From contig JACAXG010000064.1 of the NCBI GenBank assembly GCA_018881555.1, positions 4,291,236 through 4,355,235 on the forward strand: DNA of 64,000 bases, read 5' to 3'. Origin of the DNA: Amblyornis subalaris. Lineage: Eukaryota > Chordata > Aves > Passeriformes > Ptilonorhynchidae. Position numbers and translations under genes: made by a program. Below the pieces are notes generated by a model, which was given only the letters and a program-made list of their open reading frames with translations, searched no databases and was not told the origin of the DNA. Positions 23,911 to 35,285 of the stretch are shown piece by piece (position 1 is the first letter of the stretch; each line of letters starts with the position of its first letter).

Positions 23911-24997
23911 AAAATATCTTCGTCCCTCTTTTTCCATGGAGCATCCAATTCAAAATCCTGATGGAGTCAGGCTAAAAACATTCTCAGCCTTTAGGATTTC
24001 TCCACACGGGGATGGTTTGGGTGGAGCTGGAGCCAACAACTTCATCCCTTCTGGGGCTCCCGTTCGCCTGCCTGTCCCACTTGTGCTTCCAAGGGAAACG
24101 TTGTCAGGATGTTTAGTGCTGGATATCACGGAGACATCTCCATGAATCACCAAGCCACCACGGAGCGGAGAGGGTGAAGCAGGAGGAGCCCCTTGGATCG
24201 AAGCCGCTTGGGAAATCAGGTGTCTGCTTATCCCTTCCTTCTCCATCCTGCGGGAATGAGAGCAAGCACACGGCCCGGGATTCAGGAGATGGAGAAGCAG
24301 AAGGAGAAGAGGCTCTGGAAACATCTGGAAGAAAGATGAGAGGGACGAGGTGAGCGTTAAACATGGGGGGGGCCAACGTGATGAGCAAAATTCCCTGAAG
24401 CAGAGGAGATGCTCATCCAGACATTTTGAGGATCCAATGGGATCAATCCCGGTGAAGGCACAACCAGAGGAAGTTCAAAGAGACACCCAAACCCACCAAG
24501 GAAACAAAACGTGGAGAGATTCTTGCAATGAGCTTTTTTTTTTTGCTCCATTTGCAGCCATTTTGGAGGTTTCCGACACCGCCGGCACCGCTGACGTAAA
24601 ACCGGATCAACAGGATGGGGGAGTCATCCCTGATAACCCCGGGAGCACGAGCCATTCCTGTCCCATGGATCCACACCCGGGCGTGGAGAGGACAANCCAC
24701 ATCTCTTGCCCAAGAGGTGACGCCGCGCCAGGCGCGGGCACCGCGNGCCCCGGGAATGCCGGAGGAGCGGTGTCAGCGATCCCGGAGTGTTACAAGGCGG
24801 GACCTGTTCCAGGGAATAAGGACTGGCCGGCGTGATTCACCGTGGCATCGGGGATGACTCTTTGGGNGAGTCTGGAAATCAGGCTGGGAACAGCTGGAGC
24901 ACCATGGAAAAGCTCTGTCCTCTTGTTTTGAGCGCTTTGGACTGGTTCTTGAGGGAAAAAAAATGGAAAAAAATNGGTTTATTCTTCAGTATGATTT

Positions 24998-25140
24998 GGG
25001 TTGTGGATTTTCCATCCCTGGAAGTGTCCAAGGCCNGGCTGGGTGGGGCTTGGAGCAACCTGGGATAGTGGAAGGTGTCCCTGATCATGGCAGGGATTGG
25101 ATCTTTAAGGTCTCTTTCAACCCAAACCATTCCNTGAATT
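24998..25140 (+). mobile_element. CR1 LINE 3' end
   Basis: CCATCCCTGGAAGTGTCCAA, GGAGCAACCTGGGATAGTGG and TCTCTTTCAACCCAAACCAT. Confidence 0.88.
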
Positions 25141-27469
25141 AACAAGGTTTATTCCCTCAATTCCAAGGACTGGGGGGCGTGAATATTTCCTGCCTGACAC
25201 GGAGCCAGAGAGGAATCACCAAATTCAGGGATTCAAAGCTGCTCCTCACCCACAGCAGGAAGAGGATCTCCAAGGCCATGGGAAGTGGTCCACCACTGGC
25301 AGGAGCGGTTTGATGGACAAGTGGGATGATGGATAAATTCCCACTTTGGGGNTTGCCAGTGGCCCACTGAGCCGGATTTTTGGGAAGTTACAATCCCGGC
25401 CTCGGGGGTGTGGGATGCNCCTGTGAGGTGTGGCGCTGCCACGGCTGGCATTTCCTCGGGAGCCTCGGGATGGTGGTGTCACCCTGGATGGGCAACGNGT
25501 GGAAGCAGCAGGACTGGAAGCATGGAAGGCTTGGCTGGATCGGGGCAGAGAGCTGGGAAAAAGGTGTCCTAATATCCATAGGCTACAGCTGTGGCAGGAA
25601 ATTCAGCTTTTCCTGGACCACTTCCAGCACGGAGGCCAAGACGTGGATCTCAGTCTCTCTTCCCTTGTGCCACCTCCTCTGTTTTATTCCAGATATCCCA
25701 TGGAATAAGGGTGATTGATCCATCCTAAAGCCTTGCCAGGGAATGCGCCAACAATTAAATCTGATTAATGAAATGTTGTGGATGATGTTCCAGACCAGGG
25801 ATGTTCCCAGCAACTGTTTGTTTCCCTAGCTTGGGTTCGTCCTTGGAGATCAGGCGCTTCCAGGCACGTGAATCACATCCTTCGGGATGGGAACTCGATC
25901 CCAGATTTTACTCTTGGCACTACANGCCTGTGTTGGAGCAGTGCAAACGTGGCTTTGTTTGCCTGCCCTCTGGAATGTTTTGGCTGTGGAGCCCTCNTGG
26001 ATGTAGAACAGAGATCAGAATCAAGGAAAAGGGATCCGNTCGTTTTTTGGGAGCCTTATCCTGGATTCTTGTCAAAAGATGGCCTCGGGAAAAGTATCCA
26101 CATAGGAACCACAGTGATGAGGAAGGGCAGAAACACCATGGATTGGCCTCATGGGGCTTTTTCCTTTTATTTATCCTGACGTTTTTCCCTGTGGAAGAGT
26201 GTGACACCTCATCCCTCCCCAGNTGTCCTCTCAGAAGGTTCCCGGANAATTCCATCTATCCCAATCTGTGTTTTGCCGTTTCCCACCCCGTTCTGCTCCA
26301 CCAGGGGCTGNGGGATGGAATTGGTTCCCAGCTCCAGGGATATTCCAGCCCTAAATAAAACCCCATTGATGCAATTGCAGAATCTCATTCCCTATCCTTC
26401 ATTTTTGGGTGGGATTTTGGGGGAGAAAGAGGCTGGACATGGCAGGGAAGAAAACACTCTTCCCTTCCTTGATCCAATGACAGCGAAGAGTGAATTTTCC
26501 TTCTCTTTTTCCCATTTTTCTCCTTCTCCGCAAGGATTTCCTCAAGCCGATCCTGCAAGGCTCATTCTTTGCACCCTTCCTGGTTGGGACCTCCTCAAAA
26601 TCAGATTCCAGGGAAACCAAGAGGAGCTTGGAGCTACTCCCACATGGGCTTGAATCCTTCGCTTGTCAAAGCACTGAAGGATTCGGTCCCTGTGGCTGTT
26701 CCTGCAAATCTCCCACNCATTCCAAGTTCCTGGATGCTCTGGAGGCGTCCAGGTGCTCCCTCATGTCTATTCCCATGGGGAAGAGACACTCAGGACCAGG
26801 AATCCAGCATGGGCAGCCCGGGGCTGGGATACCCCAAGATGCTGAAATCCCAAGAATCTGCCCTTTGCTTCCTCAATTCCAAGCAGGGCAGGGAAACGGT
26901 GCCCCGGGGCCATCCCAAATTCCTGGCTATGGATATTACCTGATTTTATGATGTGTCTGGGAGAAATTTCCCAAATCCCAGCTGGATCTGGATTAAGTCC
27001 CATAAAGGATGACACCTTTAANTGGGGACATTAATGGGGGGATCCAACAGTGATATCAATGCACAATTCCAAGGGTTATCCCACAGCTGTCCATGATTTT
27101 TAATTGTTAACCTGTTCCTCNGCATGGCTTTGACCTGACCAAGTAGGAAAATTCCATATCCAATATCCCAGACCTTGTCCAGACCAGAGTCTTCCAGCAC
27201 ACTGGAAAAACACCATTGGAATTGTAAATCCAGGACTTTNCTAGACTTTTGTTTTTTCCGTAAACCTTCCAAAATTTCCATCTGGCTGAGACACGCGGAG
27301 AGCTGGAGCTGTGCTGGTCGGGATTGGATCTTCCTCCTACTCACTTCCATTTGTTTTCCTCCCCGTGTAATTCCGTGAACAACCTGTTCCCAAACCCCAG
27401 CCCTGCTGTGAGTCAGCTCTCCATAAAAAGAGGATAAATAACAACCATCTCGGAATTGGGGGGTTTTTT

Positions 27470-27655
27470 AGTAGTGGAGGCAGAGGGAATGTTTAGGTGG
27501 GATATTGGGAAGAAATTCCTCCGTGTGAGGGTGATGAGTTCCCAGCACAGGTTTCCCAGAGAACTTATGGATGTCCCATCCCTGGAAGTGTCCAAGGCCA
27601 GGTTGGACAGGGCTTGGAGCAACCTGGGATAGTGGAAGGTATCCCTGCCCATGGA
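27470..27655 (+). mobile_element. CR1 LINE fragment
   Basis: GTGGGATATTGGGAAGAAAT through GCTTGGAGCAACCTGGGATA to CCCTGCCCATGG. The terminal 3' motif is missing. Confidence 0.85.
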
Positions 27656-27976
27656 TTGGTCCTGGAGAAAAGGGGATGTGCTGGGTCCAGCCAGGAGAAA
27701 CCATTCTGGAAGGAGCAGGACCCCAGTTTGATTGTCCAGTCGGGGTCAATCCTGGAGCCTTGGGAAGGGCCTGTGGATTTCTCTCATGTGACTCTATGGA
27801 ATATCCTGAGGTGGAAATGATGCACAGGGATCATCCAAGTCCTGACTGCTCCAGGAAAATAAGGATTAATCCTGTGCAGAACAAGATTAATAAGANTATT
27901 TTGTGCTTTTTACCCCTTTTCTCGGTGTTTTGCTCACCCTCCCCACTCTTGGGGATTTCATTCCGGTGGCATCGAG

Positions 27977-28205
27977 TTGAATCATGGAATGTTTGGAGTT
28001 GGAAAAGACCCTCAAGACCATCCTGCTTCCCCTGCAGGGAATCTCCCACTAGACCAGGTCACTCATCCAACCCATCCTCGGACACTTCCACGGATTCGGC
28101 ATCCACAGCTTCTCCAGGGCCTCACCCCATCCAATCCTCCCACACTTGCCCTTCTCTCCCTCACATCCCACATTTCCCTTCCTAAAGAGCTCCAGGCTGG
28201 CATTT
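27977..28205 (-). mobile_element. CR1 LINE 3' end
   Basis: GAATCATGGAATGTTTGGAG, GTTGGAAAAGACCCTCAAGA and GGACACTTCCACGGATTCGG. It is a diverged subfamily in reverse orientation. Confidence 0.8.
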
Positions 28206-28361
28206 CCCTACGCTGTGTCCTTGGAGCAGAGGCACAAATCCTTCATCCCGCCCGGAATTGTACAAATCCGCAGCTGCTCCATACAAAGCTCAACAAAGGC
28301 AGCGCTAATTAGCCAGGGCCGCTCGGCCAATTAGGGAAATTGCTCTTCCCACTCAGCCAAG

Positions 28362-28392
28362 ATTAAAAAAAAAAAAAAAACAAAAAAAAAAG
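28362..28392. repeat. Poly-A run
   Basis: Two long A tracts are separated by a single C. No gene or retrocopy body with a matching 5' side was recognised. Confidence 0.8.
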
Positions 28393-28477
28393 CCCCAGGC
28401 AGGTCAACAGGAGCTCAGAGCAAATCCAAGGAGCTTCGATCCAGAGGTTTTATAAATGAAAGCTGGAGGGTCTTGAG

Positions 28478-28985
28478 TGGAATCGTGGAATGGTCCGGGT
28501 TGGGAAAGGCCTTAAAAATCAGCTCATTCCAACCTCTGCCATGGNCAGGGACACCTTCCACTNTCCCAGAGTGCTCCAACCTGGCCTTAGACACTTCCAG
28601 GGATGAGGCAGCCACAGCTTCTCTGGGAATTCCAGTCCAGGGCCTCACCACCCTCCCAGGGAAGAATTCCTTCCCAGTATCCCATCTAATCTTACCCTAT
28701 TCCAGTTTAAAGCCATTCCCTCTTTTNCTGTCACTCCATCCCTTGTCCCAAGTCCCTCNCCAGCTCTCTNGGAGCCCCTTTAGGCACTNGAAGGGGCTCT
28801 GAGGTCTCCCTGCAGCATTCCCTTCTCCAGGTGAACATTCCCANCTCTCCCAGCCTGGCTCCAGAGCAGAGGAGCTCCAGCCCTTGGAGCATCTCCCTGG
28901 CTTCCTCTGGACTCGCTCCAGCAGCTCCACATCCTTCTGATCCCAGGACAGGGCTCCAGNTGGGTCTCACCTGAGCAGGGCAGAG
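28478..28985 (-). mobile_element. CR1 LINE, about 0.5 kb of 3' sequence
   Basis: It starts AATCGTGGAATGGTCCGGGT and continues through the CACCCTCCCAGGGAAGAATT block to CCTCTGGACTCGCTCCAGCA and CAGCTCCACATCC. It is in reverse orientation. Confidence 0.92.
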
Positions 28986-30024
28986 GATTATCCACACAAA
29001 ATATCAAATTAAAGGGATAACAACCAACCTTGTCTCGGACTCTCAAAGANGAAAACCTGGACTGAACAATTCCCTGTTCGATTTCTGGAATTATTATTAA
29101 TTCTGGTGTTATTTTATTTTTCCGAGGACACAGGGAAGGCCCTGGGAGGACGATCCAGCGCAGCCCCCTGGAGGAGCTCTGGCAAATGTGAGAACGCAGA
29201 GGAAAATCAAACCAATAAAATAAAAAAACAAAAGGAAAAATAACTTTTTTTAATCACAAAAAGGAGTCAGGAGTGGTGCAGCCTCAGTCCAGGCACGTTT
29301 TTNCTCCGAGGGCCACATTCCAAAGCCTGCCCAAGTGGCTGGAGGGAAAACAGAATGAAATGATGGCTGTAGCCATCCAGTAGAGGCTCCCACGGGAGAA
29401 GGAAGAGAAGTCAAATTAAAAAAAAAAGGATTGGGGCCGAGTNCCTGGGGCGGGAAGAGCATCCAGACCTTTGGATCCCGTTTATCTCCCCTCATCCCCT
29501 TCCCATCTCAGCCCCAGCAGCAGCAGAATTCNATTTTGAGGACATTTGAGTTCATCCTGTGCCTGGTTTTGTCCGAAATCCAGTCTTGGATCCAAGAGAG
29601 GGGTGGAGGTGGAGATTNAACCCCTCCAGGTGTTCCCTCCTGGAGCGCCGCTTCCTGCACCAGGAGTGAACTGTGGGAAGTCAGGATCTGTTTCTGCCTG
29701 GGAATGGAACAGGAGCCCCAATTAAAGCTGGTGGAGTTAATTGCCACCCCATTCCCATCCCCTTCGGCAAATCCAACCCTCGGGAGTGGAAGATCCCAAC
29801 AAAAGCTTGAGAAAGAGGTGGGAGNGATTACAGGGAATGAGCTCATTCGACTCCGAGTGACCCCAGGAAGGGATTGGAGACTTCCTTGTTATCCCACCGT
29901 GCCAGGGTTTCCAAGGGGAGGGGCAGCCTGGAAAAACGGCATTTTTTGGGAAGGCATCAGCTGGCTGCCTCCCGCAACACAGGGCGATCCCNGGGAACCT
30001 CTGGAAGTTACTACCGGGAATGNC

Positions 30025-30276
30025 TTCCCACTGCCAGAGGGCAGGGTTAGATGGGATATCAGGAAAGAATTCTTCCCTGGGANGGTGGGGAGGCCCTGGA
30101 ATGGAATTCCCACGGAAGCTGGGGCTGCCTCATCCCTGGAAGTGTCCAAGGCCAGGTTGGACGGGGCTTGGAGTAACCTGGGATAGCACAAGGTGTGTCC
30201 CAGCCCATGGCAGAGGGATGGAATTCCATGATCTTGAAGTTCCCTCCCAACTCAAACCCTTCCACGATTCCTTGCT
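30025..30276 (+). mobile_element. CR1 LINE 3' end
   Basis: TCCCACTGCCAGAGGGCAGG, GAATTCTTCCCTGG, AGTGTCCAAGGCCAGGTTGG and the CCAACTCAAACCCTTCCACG terminus. Confidence 0.9.
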
Positions 30277-30766
30277 CGCTCTCTTTCCAGGCTCACGGCA
30301 GCAGAAGGAATTTAGGAGCCTCCCGGCAGCTGGGAGAGCCTTTATCCAAAGGCTTATTTCCTGAGCCAAGCCAATCAATCATAATTGCAGCTTAATCCGG
30401 ACTCGGATTAAGAATATTAACTAAGTAATTTATTGGGATTTCTCCTGCCCCAGCCTGCCGTGGCTCAGGATTAAGGCCTGGAGAAGCCAATCTNGGAGTT
30501 TGGGACAGCTCAGCTGAGCTCTTCCCGATTTTTTTTATTTTATTTGGGATAACAGAGGTGTTCACCGTCCAAAAATAGCACTCCTNGGGCTAATTAAAGC
30601 CATAGGAAGAGCCAGGCTGGGTGTTATCNGCCCATTCCCAGTGGGATTCCCAGGATGTGCAGCCATCCTCCTTCCCCAGCACACGGCCAGATACCTCTGG
30701 AGTTTTATCCCTGGAGTTTTCTCCTTCCCTGGAAGCTTTTCCTCTGCCCCTCATTAGAGAGTCCTT

Positions 30767-30808
30767 CAGGGATCCGATTCCTCCCAGGGATCCGATTCCT
30801 CCCAGGCT
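30767..30808. repeat. Direct repeat, 19 bp x 2
   Basis: GGGATCCGATTCCTCCCA occurs twice in immediate succession. Confidence 0.75.
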
Positions 30809-31889
30809 TCTTTCCTTGGCATCAGCACTTCCAACCACGTGGCACGGGATAACAGCTCTCCCATTTGGATTTATTTTCCATCCATCTGAGCCTGGCTGAG
30901 CGGGAAGGGCCGGAGTTCAGCTGCGGAAATCCAGGGAGCTCCTTCAGCACAGGTTTTATTGCTGCCAAACCACAGCCACGCTCTGGTCTCCCACTAAAAA
31001 AGCTTGGAAAAGGAAATTATTCCGTTCATCGAGTTCAGAGGCAGCCACAGCCTCAAATGTTCTTCCCCTTTCAGGCCCACAAAACATTCCCTTGGAAGTT
31101 TCGGTTCTGTATTTCCCTTTTTTTTTTTCCCCTCATTTTTGCACCGTCAGACCTCACATGGAGATGAGTGGGGAGGAAAACCCCTCTGGGAATTCTCCAC
31201 CTTTCTCTTCCCGAAAACCCACAGGGGTTTCCCACCTCTCTCAGGCTGCAGCTGGTTTGTTTNCCCTTTATCCCATCACTCCAGGGAGCGGATTCAGGGA
31301 AGCAGGAGCAGNGGAACAGCAAGAGCTCCACCCACCCCCTCTTCCCTCTCTGCACCAATCAGCCCCAATTCCATCTCTCCAGAAAATCCCAATGATTCAG
31401 CAGATGGAAGAGCAGCCAGGCGGAGTTTGATGAGTTTCCTTCCCCACACTGAGTCGCCATTCCTGGCNGGATTGGAAAGCCATGGAAATGTGGCACTCGG
31501 GGACAGGATCCAGGGGTGAGCACAGCAATGAACGGCTGCGCTCCATGAACTTCAAGGGATTTTCCAACCAAAACAATTCCATGATTTAGATCAACCTGAG
31601 GGGGAGGGGAGCAGTCCCACCAAGCTAAAACTATGGAAAACGGCTCTGGAAAACAGGAGAGCATTTTTTTCGTGCTCTGGTGGACACGGAGCAAGATCCT
31701 GACTCATCCCCAGGAGAGAGCAGGANGTGGGAAGGGTTCTGATGTGCATGGCTCTGCCCGAGGGATTGATGTTCCCAAATCTCCAGGATGCGGATCCAGA
31801 AGGAANAGGAAGGGATGGATCCCATCGGAGCCTCCAGCTGCTCAAACAATTTCTGTGGGAAGAGGAATTGCTTGGACAGCCCCAGCNAT

Positions 31890-32378
31890 CCTTGTACTGG
31901 GGGCACTGGAGCTCTGGGATCCCAGGAGGAATGTGGAGCTGCTGGAGCAGATCCAGAGGAGGCCACGGAGATGCTCCAAGGGCTGGAGCTCCTCTGCTCT
32001 GGAGCCAGGCTGGGAGAGCTGGGAATGTCCAGCCTGGAGAAGAGAAGGCTGCAGGGAGAGCTCGGAGCCCCTTCCAGTGCCTAAAGAGGCTCCAGGAAAA
32101 ATAGGNCTTTGGACAAGGGATGGAGGGACAGGAGACAGGGAATGGCTTCCCACTGCCAGAGGGCAGGGNTAGATGAGATATTAGGAAGGAATTCTTCCCT
32201 NGGAGGGTGGTGNGGCCCTGGAATAGAATTCCCAGGGAATCTGTGGCTGCCCCATACCTGGAAGTGTCCAAGGCCGGGTTGGACGGGGTTTGGAGCACCC
32301 TGGGAGNGTGGGAGGTGTCCCTGNCCATGGCAGNGGTTGGAATNNNATGATCTTGAAACCATTCCATGATTCTTTCAG
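31890..32378 (+). mobile_element. CR1 LINE, about 0.5 kb of 3' sequence
   Basis: GGAGCTGCTGGAGCAGATCC, AGAGGAGGCCACGGAGATGC, GGAATGGCTTCCCACTGCCA and the AACCATTCCATGATTCTTTC terminus. Confidence 0.92.
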
Positions 32379-33257
32379 TTCCAAATCCCAGATTTGGGGC
32401 TAAATGACCCCATGGAACAGGACAGGCTGAGNGGGGATGGAGTTCCTGCCTTTAATNGGACAATTCTGGAGCTGAAATCCAAGGAGAGTCCGGCTCTGGC
32501 TCTGCCCAGAGAAAGGACCAGGAGCTGCTTCCAAAATGAACCAAGGGAAATTCCAACACGACCTAAGGAAGGAAAAGNTTTGCCAGCACATGGATTCATT
32601 TCCAAACGGTGACCCCCAGGAATCTCTCTCCATGGAAATCTTAGTTTGGAGAAAACCCTGAGCAACCCAAAACCGACCTTCCTCGGAGAGGAACATTGGG
32701 CTCCGGAGACCCTCCCAAACCAGGAATTCTGGGAAGAGTCTTGGCAGGGGCAGGAGACACCAAAGCAAGGCAAGAGGAACTTCTCACCACCTCCTCCCAT
32801 CCCTAAATTTATCCCCTCCAACAGCCCAAGGCCATCCATGTGGGATATCCCCAGGCTGCAGGCAGGGGACAAACTTCCAAACTCCCTTTTTTTGTTGTTT
32901 TTGGGTTTTTTTTTTGTTTGGTTTGAGGGTTTTTTGGGTTTTTTTCATGTAAGCAGAACAGCCCCAAGCTCGTCCAGTACCAGCCTGAGCCATGGATTTT
33001 CCTTCTGGCAGATTTGGGGTAAGGACTCAAAAGGCTTTTATATGAAAAGCAAATTGGGAAGCCAAGAAGTCCCAGGAGAAAGGGTCACTTCCGGTCTTGT
33101 CCCAACCCAGATCTTCCCTTTTTTAAATTAAAAAAAAAAGGAATGTTTTCCCACAATGGAAAAATGCTCAACTTTTGACTTTGCGTTTCACTTGCTGTCG
33201 TTATCCTGATTTTTGGGTTACCGAAAGGCATCAAACTCAGGATTTTCTCTGCCTGCG

Positions 33258-33392
33258 ACATCATAAAAGGTTGGAAAAGACCTTTAAGGTCATCAAGTCC
33301 AACCCCCAACCCGGCACCACCGAACCATGGCCCCAAGTGCCGTTTCCACACATTTTTGGAGCACTTCTAGGGATGGAGGCTTCGGAAAAATG
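33258..33392 (-). mobile_element. CR1 LINE fragment
   Basis: AAAGGTTGGAAAAGACCTTT, AAGGTCATCAAGTCCAACCC and TTCTAGGGATGGAGGC in reverse orientation. Confidence 0.75.
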
Positions 33393-33486
33393 TTGGAAAA
33401 ATGGAGTTGAAAGCATTCCTGGAAGGGCCGAAGTGAGGAGGGGTCATCTGAGGACACATTTGGAGCCGCTGAATAACCCCAAATGA

Positions 33487-33560
33487 TTGGGATGGGAAAA
33501 GGATCCCACTCTCTGGGATGGGAAAAGGATCCCACTCTCTGGGATGGGAGCATGATCCTG
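33487..33560. repeat. Tandem repeat, 26 bp x about 3
   Basis: GGGATGGGAAAAGGATCCCA recurs at about 33489 and 33515, with a diverged copy at 33541. Confidence 0.85.
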
Positions 33561-33736
33561 CTCCAAAGGGTCCTGAGCGGTGGAAAACTCCCCCTCAGGC
33601 TGGGCATTAGGGCAGGGAAAAGTCTATGGAATACTGCCAGAAATGCTTGGAAGACACCAGGAAAAATAGGGTGAGGATGGGCAGGACCATTTGGGACAGC
33701 AACAGCCCAACCTTTCTGGANTGACTCCCTTATTTT

Positions 33737-33912
33737 ATAGAATCCTGGAATGGCTTGGATTGGAAGGAACCTCAAAGCTCATCCATGGGCAGGGACACCT
33801 TCCACTATTCCAGGTTGCTCNAAGCCTCATCCAACCCAGCCCCGGACACTTCCAGGGATGGGGCATCCGGAACCGCCCCTGGGATGAGTTGCAAAAATCC
33901 TCCAGTCANGGA
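33737..33912 (-). mobile_element. CR1 LINE 3' end
   Basis: AGAATCCTGGAATGGCTTGG, GGGCAGGGACACCTTCCACT and CACTTCCAGGGATGGGGCAT in reverse orientation. Confidence 0.85.
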
Positions 33913-35182
33913 TACTGAGAAAAATCACTCCCAGTTTTAATGAAAAGCATTCCAAGCCCTCCATTTCCAACCGAAACAGCAACAGTTCCCACACCGAGAA
34001 CGAGTGGACACGAACACTTGGGAAGCACCAGGAGCTTTGGAATTCAGAGCCCTGAGGTGCCAGAAGGGTTTTGCTGCCAATGCAATCNTTTGCCTACACC
34101 TGGGATTCACTGGGATGTGGGAATGCTGCTAGGAATGTGCTGATATTCCCCTTTTTTTTGGGATGTGGAAAGCAGCCAATTAAGCAGCAAACACGATCGG
34201 TTCATGCTGTTGATCCCTGCCCTGCTCCAGGCCCACCTGGAGCGGGAAGGATGATGCCAAAGGTGTCATCCCAACCCAGGAGCAGCTCCAGGAAAATCAG
34301 TCCCACTCCCCAGGATACATCCCATAAAGCTGGCCCAGCATCTCCTTTCTTCTTGCCTCTTTCCTGGGAAATTTCCCATTTCCTAAACCTAGGGCTGGAC
34401 GGTTCCNTTTCCGCCACGGATGCAGGAACTGAACCAGAGGTAAACGAAGGAAATTTGGGAATAAACACGGCCCCAGGTGAGATCTCCTCTCCCAGACCAA
34501 GATTTAACCACGTGGGGGTGCTTAAAATCCACTTTGCTCGTGGCCAAGGTGAATTTTAAGCCCTTGAATTGGGAAACTGCTTTTGAATCCAAAATCTTCC
34601 CATCCCATTTTATGTCCCTGCAATTCCTCAATTTTTTCCTCTCCTGCAGGCGAAAGGGCACAAAGTCTCCCCAAACTGTAAAACCCTGAGGTTTTTCCTT
34701 TGCTCCCAGCGCATCCCTAACCCAAGCCCAGGTTTTATACCNGGATTGCCTCTTTTCCTGCTGCCATCACCTCGTGTTTCCCCATCCATCCCGTTCAGGG
34801 AGTCAGGAAAGGGCAGCCCNGTTCCATTCCACCATGGACACAGGATTAGACCTGATCCTGTTGATCAGCACANTTAATGCTCTTATTTCATCTTCTTCCA
34901 AGAAAAAGAGGAAAAAAAATTCCCAGGCACTTGGCAACTCCGAAGAGGAATTAAGAGTTCCCAAGGTCACTGCAGGCAAGGGGGAATGTCACAATCGGCA
35001 ATACCTGTTCCAACCGGGAATCCAGATTTGCTTTTCCATACAAAAAAAAGGCACCGCCAGACAACCCTCAGCCCCATCCCAACAACAACCGCGGCAGCAA
35101 AGTGAAAAAAAAAAAAACCACAAAGCTTCCCAAACCAGCACCGAACGAGCGGGATTTGGGATTCAACGCGGAAGGCGCCGGC

Positions 35183-35285
35183 TCAGAATTCAAAGTCCTC
35201 GCCGGCCATGTCGATGGCCCAGGCAAACTTCTCCCTCTGGGTCTTGTTGTAGATCCTCTCGATGGGAATCCCGAATTTTTTGCAC
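35183..35285 (-). CDS. TOP1MT: TOP1MT last coding exon
   Basis: [20 protein letters not shown] then [13 protein letters not shown] and TGA at 35183-35185. The AGEDFEF ending is that of TOP1MT; nuclear TOP1 ends ADEDYEF. The acceptor is GTGTGCACAG. Confidence 0.95.

Larger units (their letters stand above)
23350..35182. other. Intergenic region between the second LY6E-like gene and TOP1MT
   Basis: No exon with a recognisable domain or consistent splice structure was found on either strand. Content is CR1 fragments, a small GC-rich patch around 24.58-24.84 kb containing TGACGT, an A-rich run near 28.37 kb and short tandem repeats near 30.77 and 33.49 kb. A small unannotated non-coding RNA cannot be excluded. 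Confidence 0.5.

Noticed and set aside
28362..28392. Poly-A run as the tail of a processed retrocopy
   Set aside because: The sequence before it shows no coding or UTR similarity I recognise, and no target-site duplication was evident.
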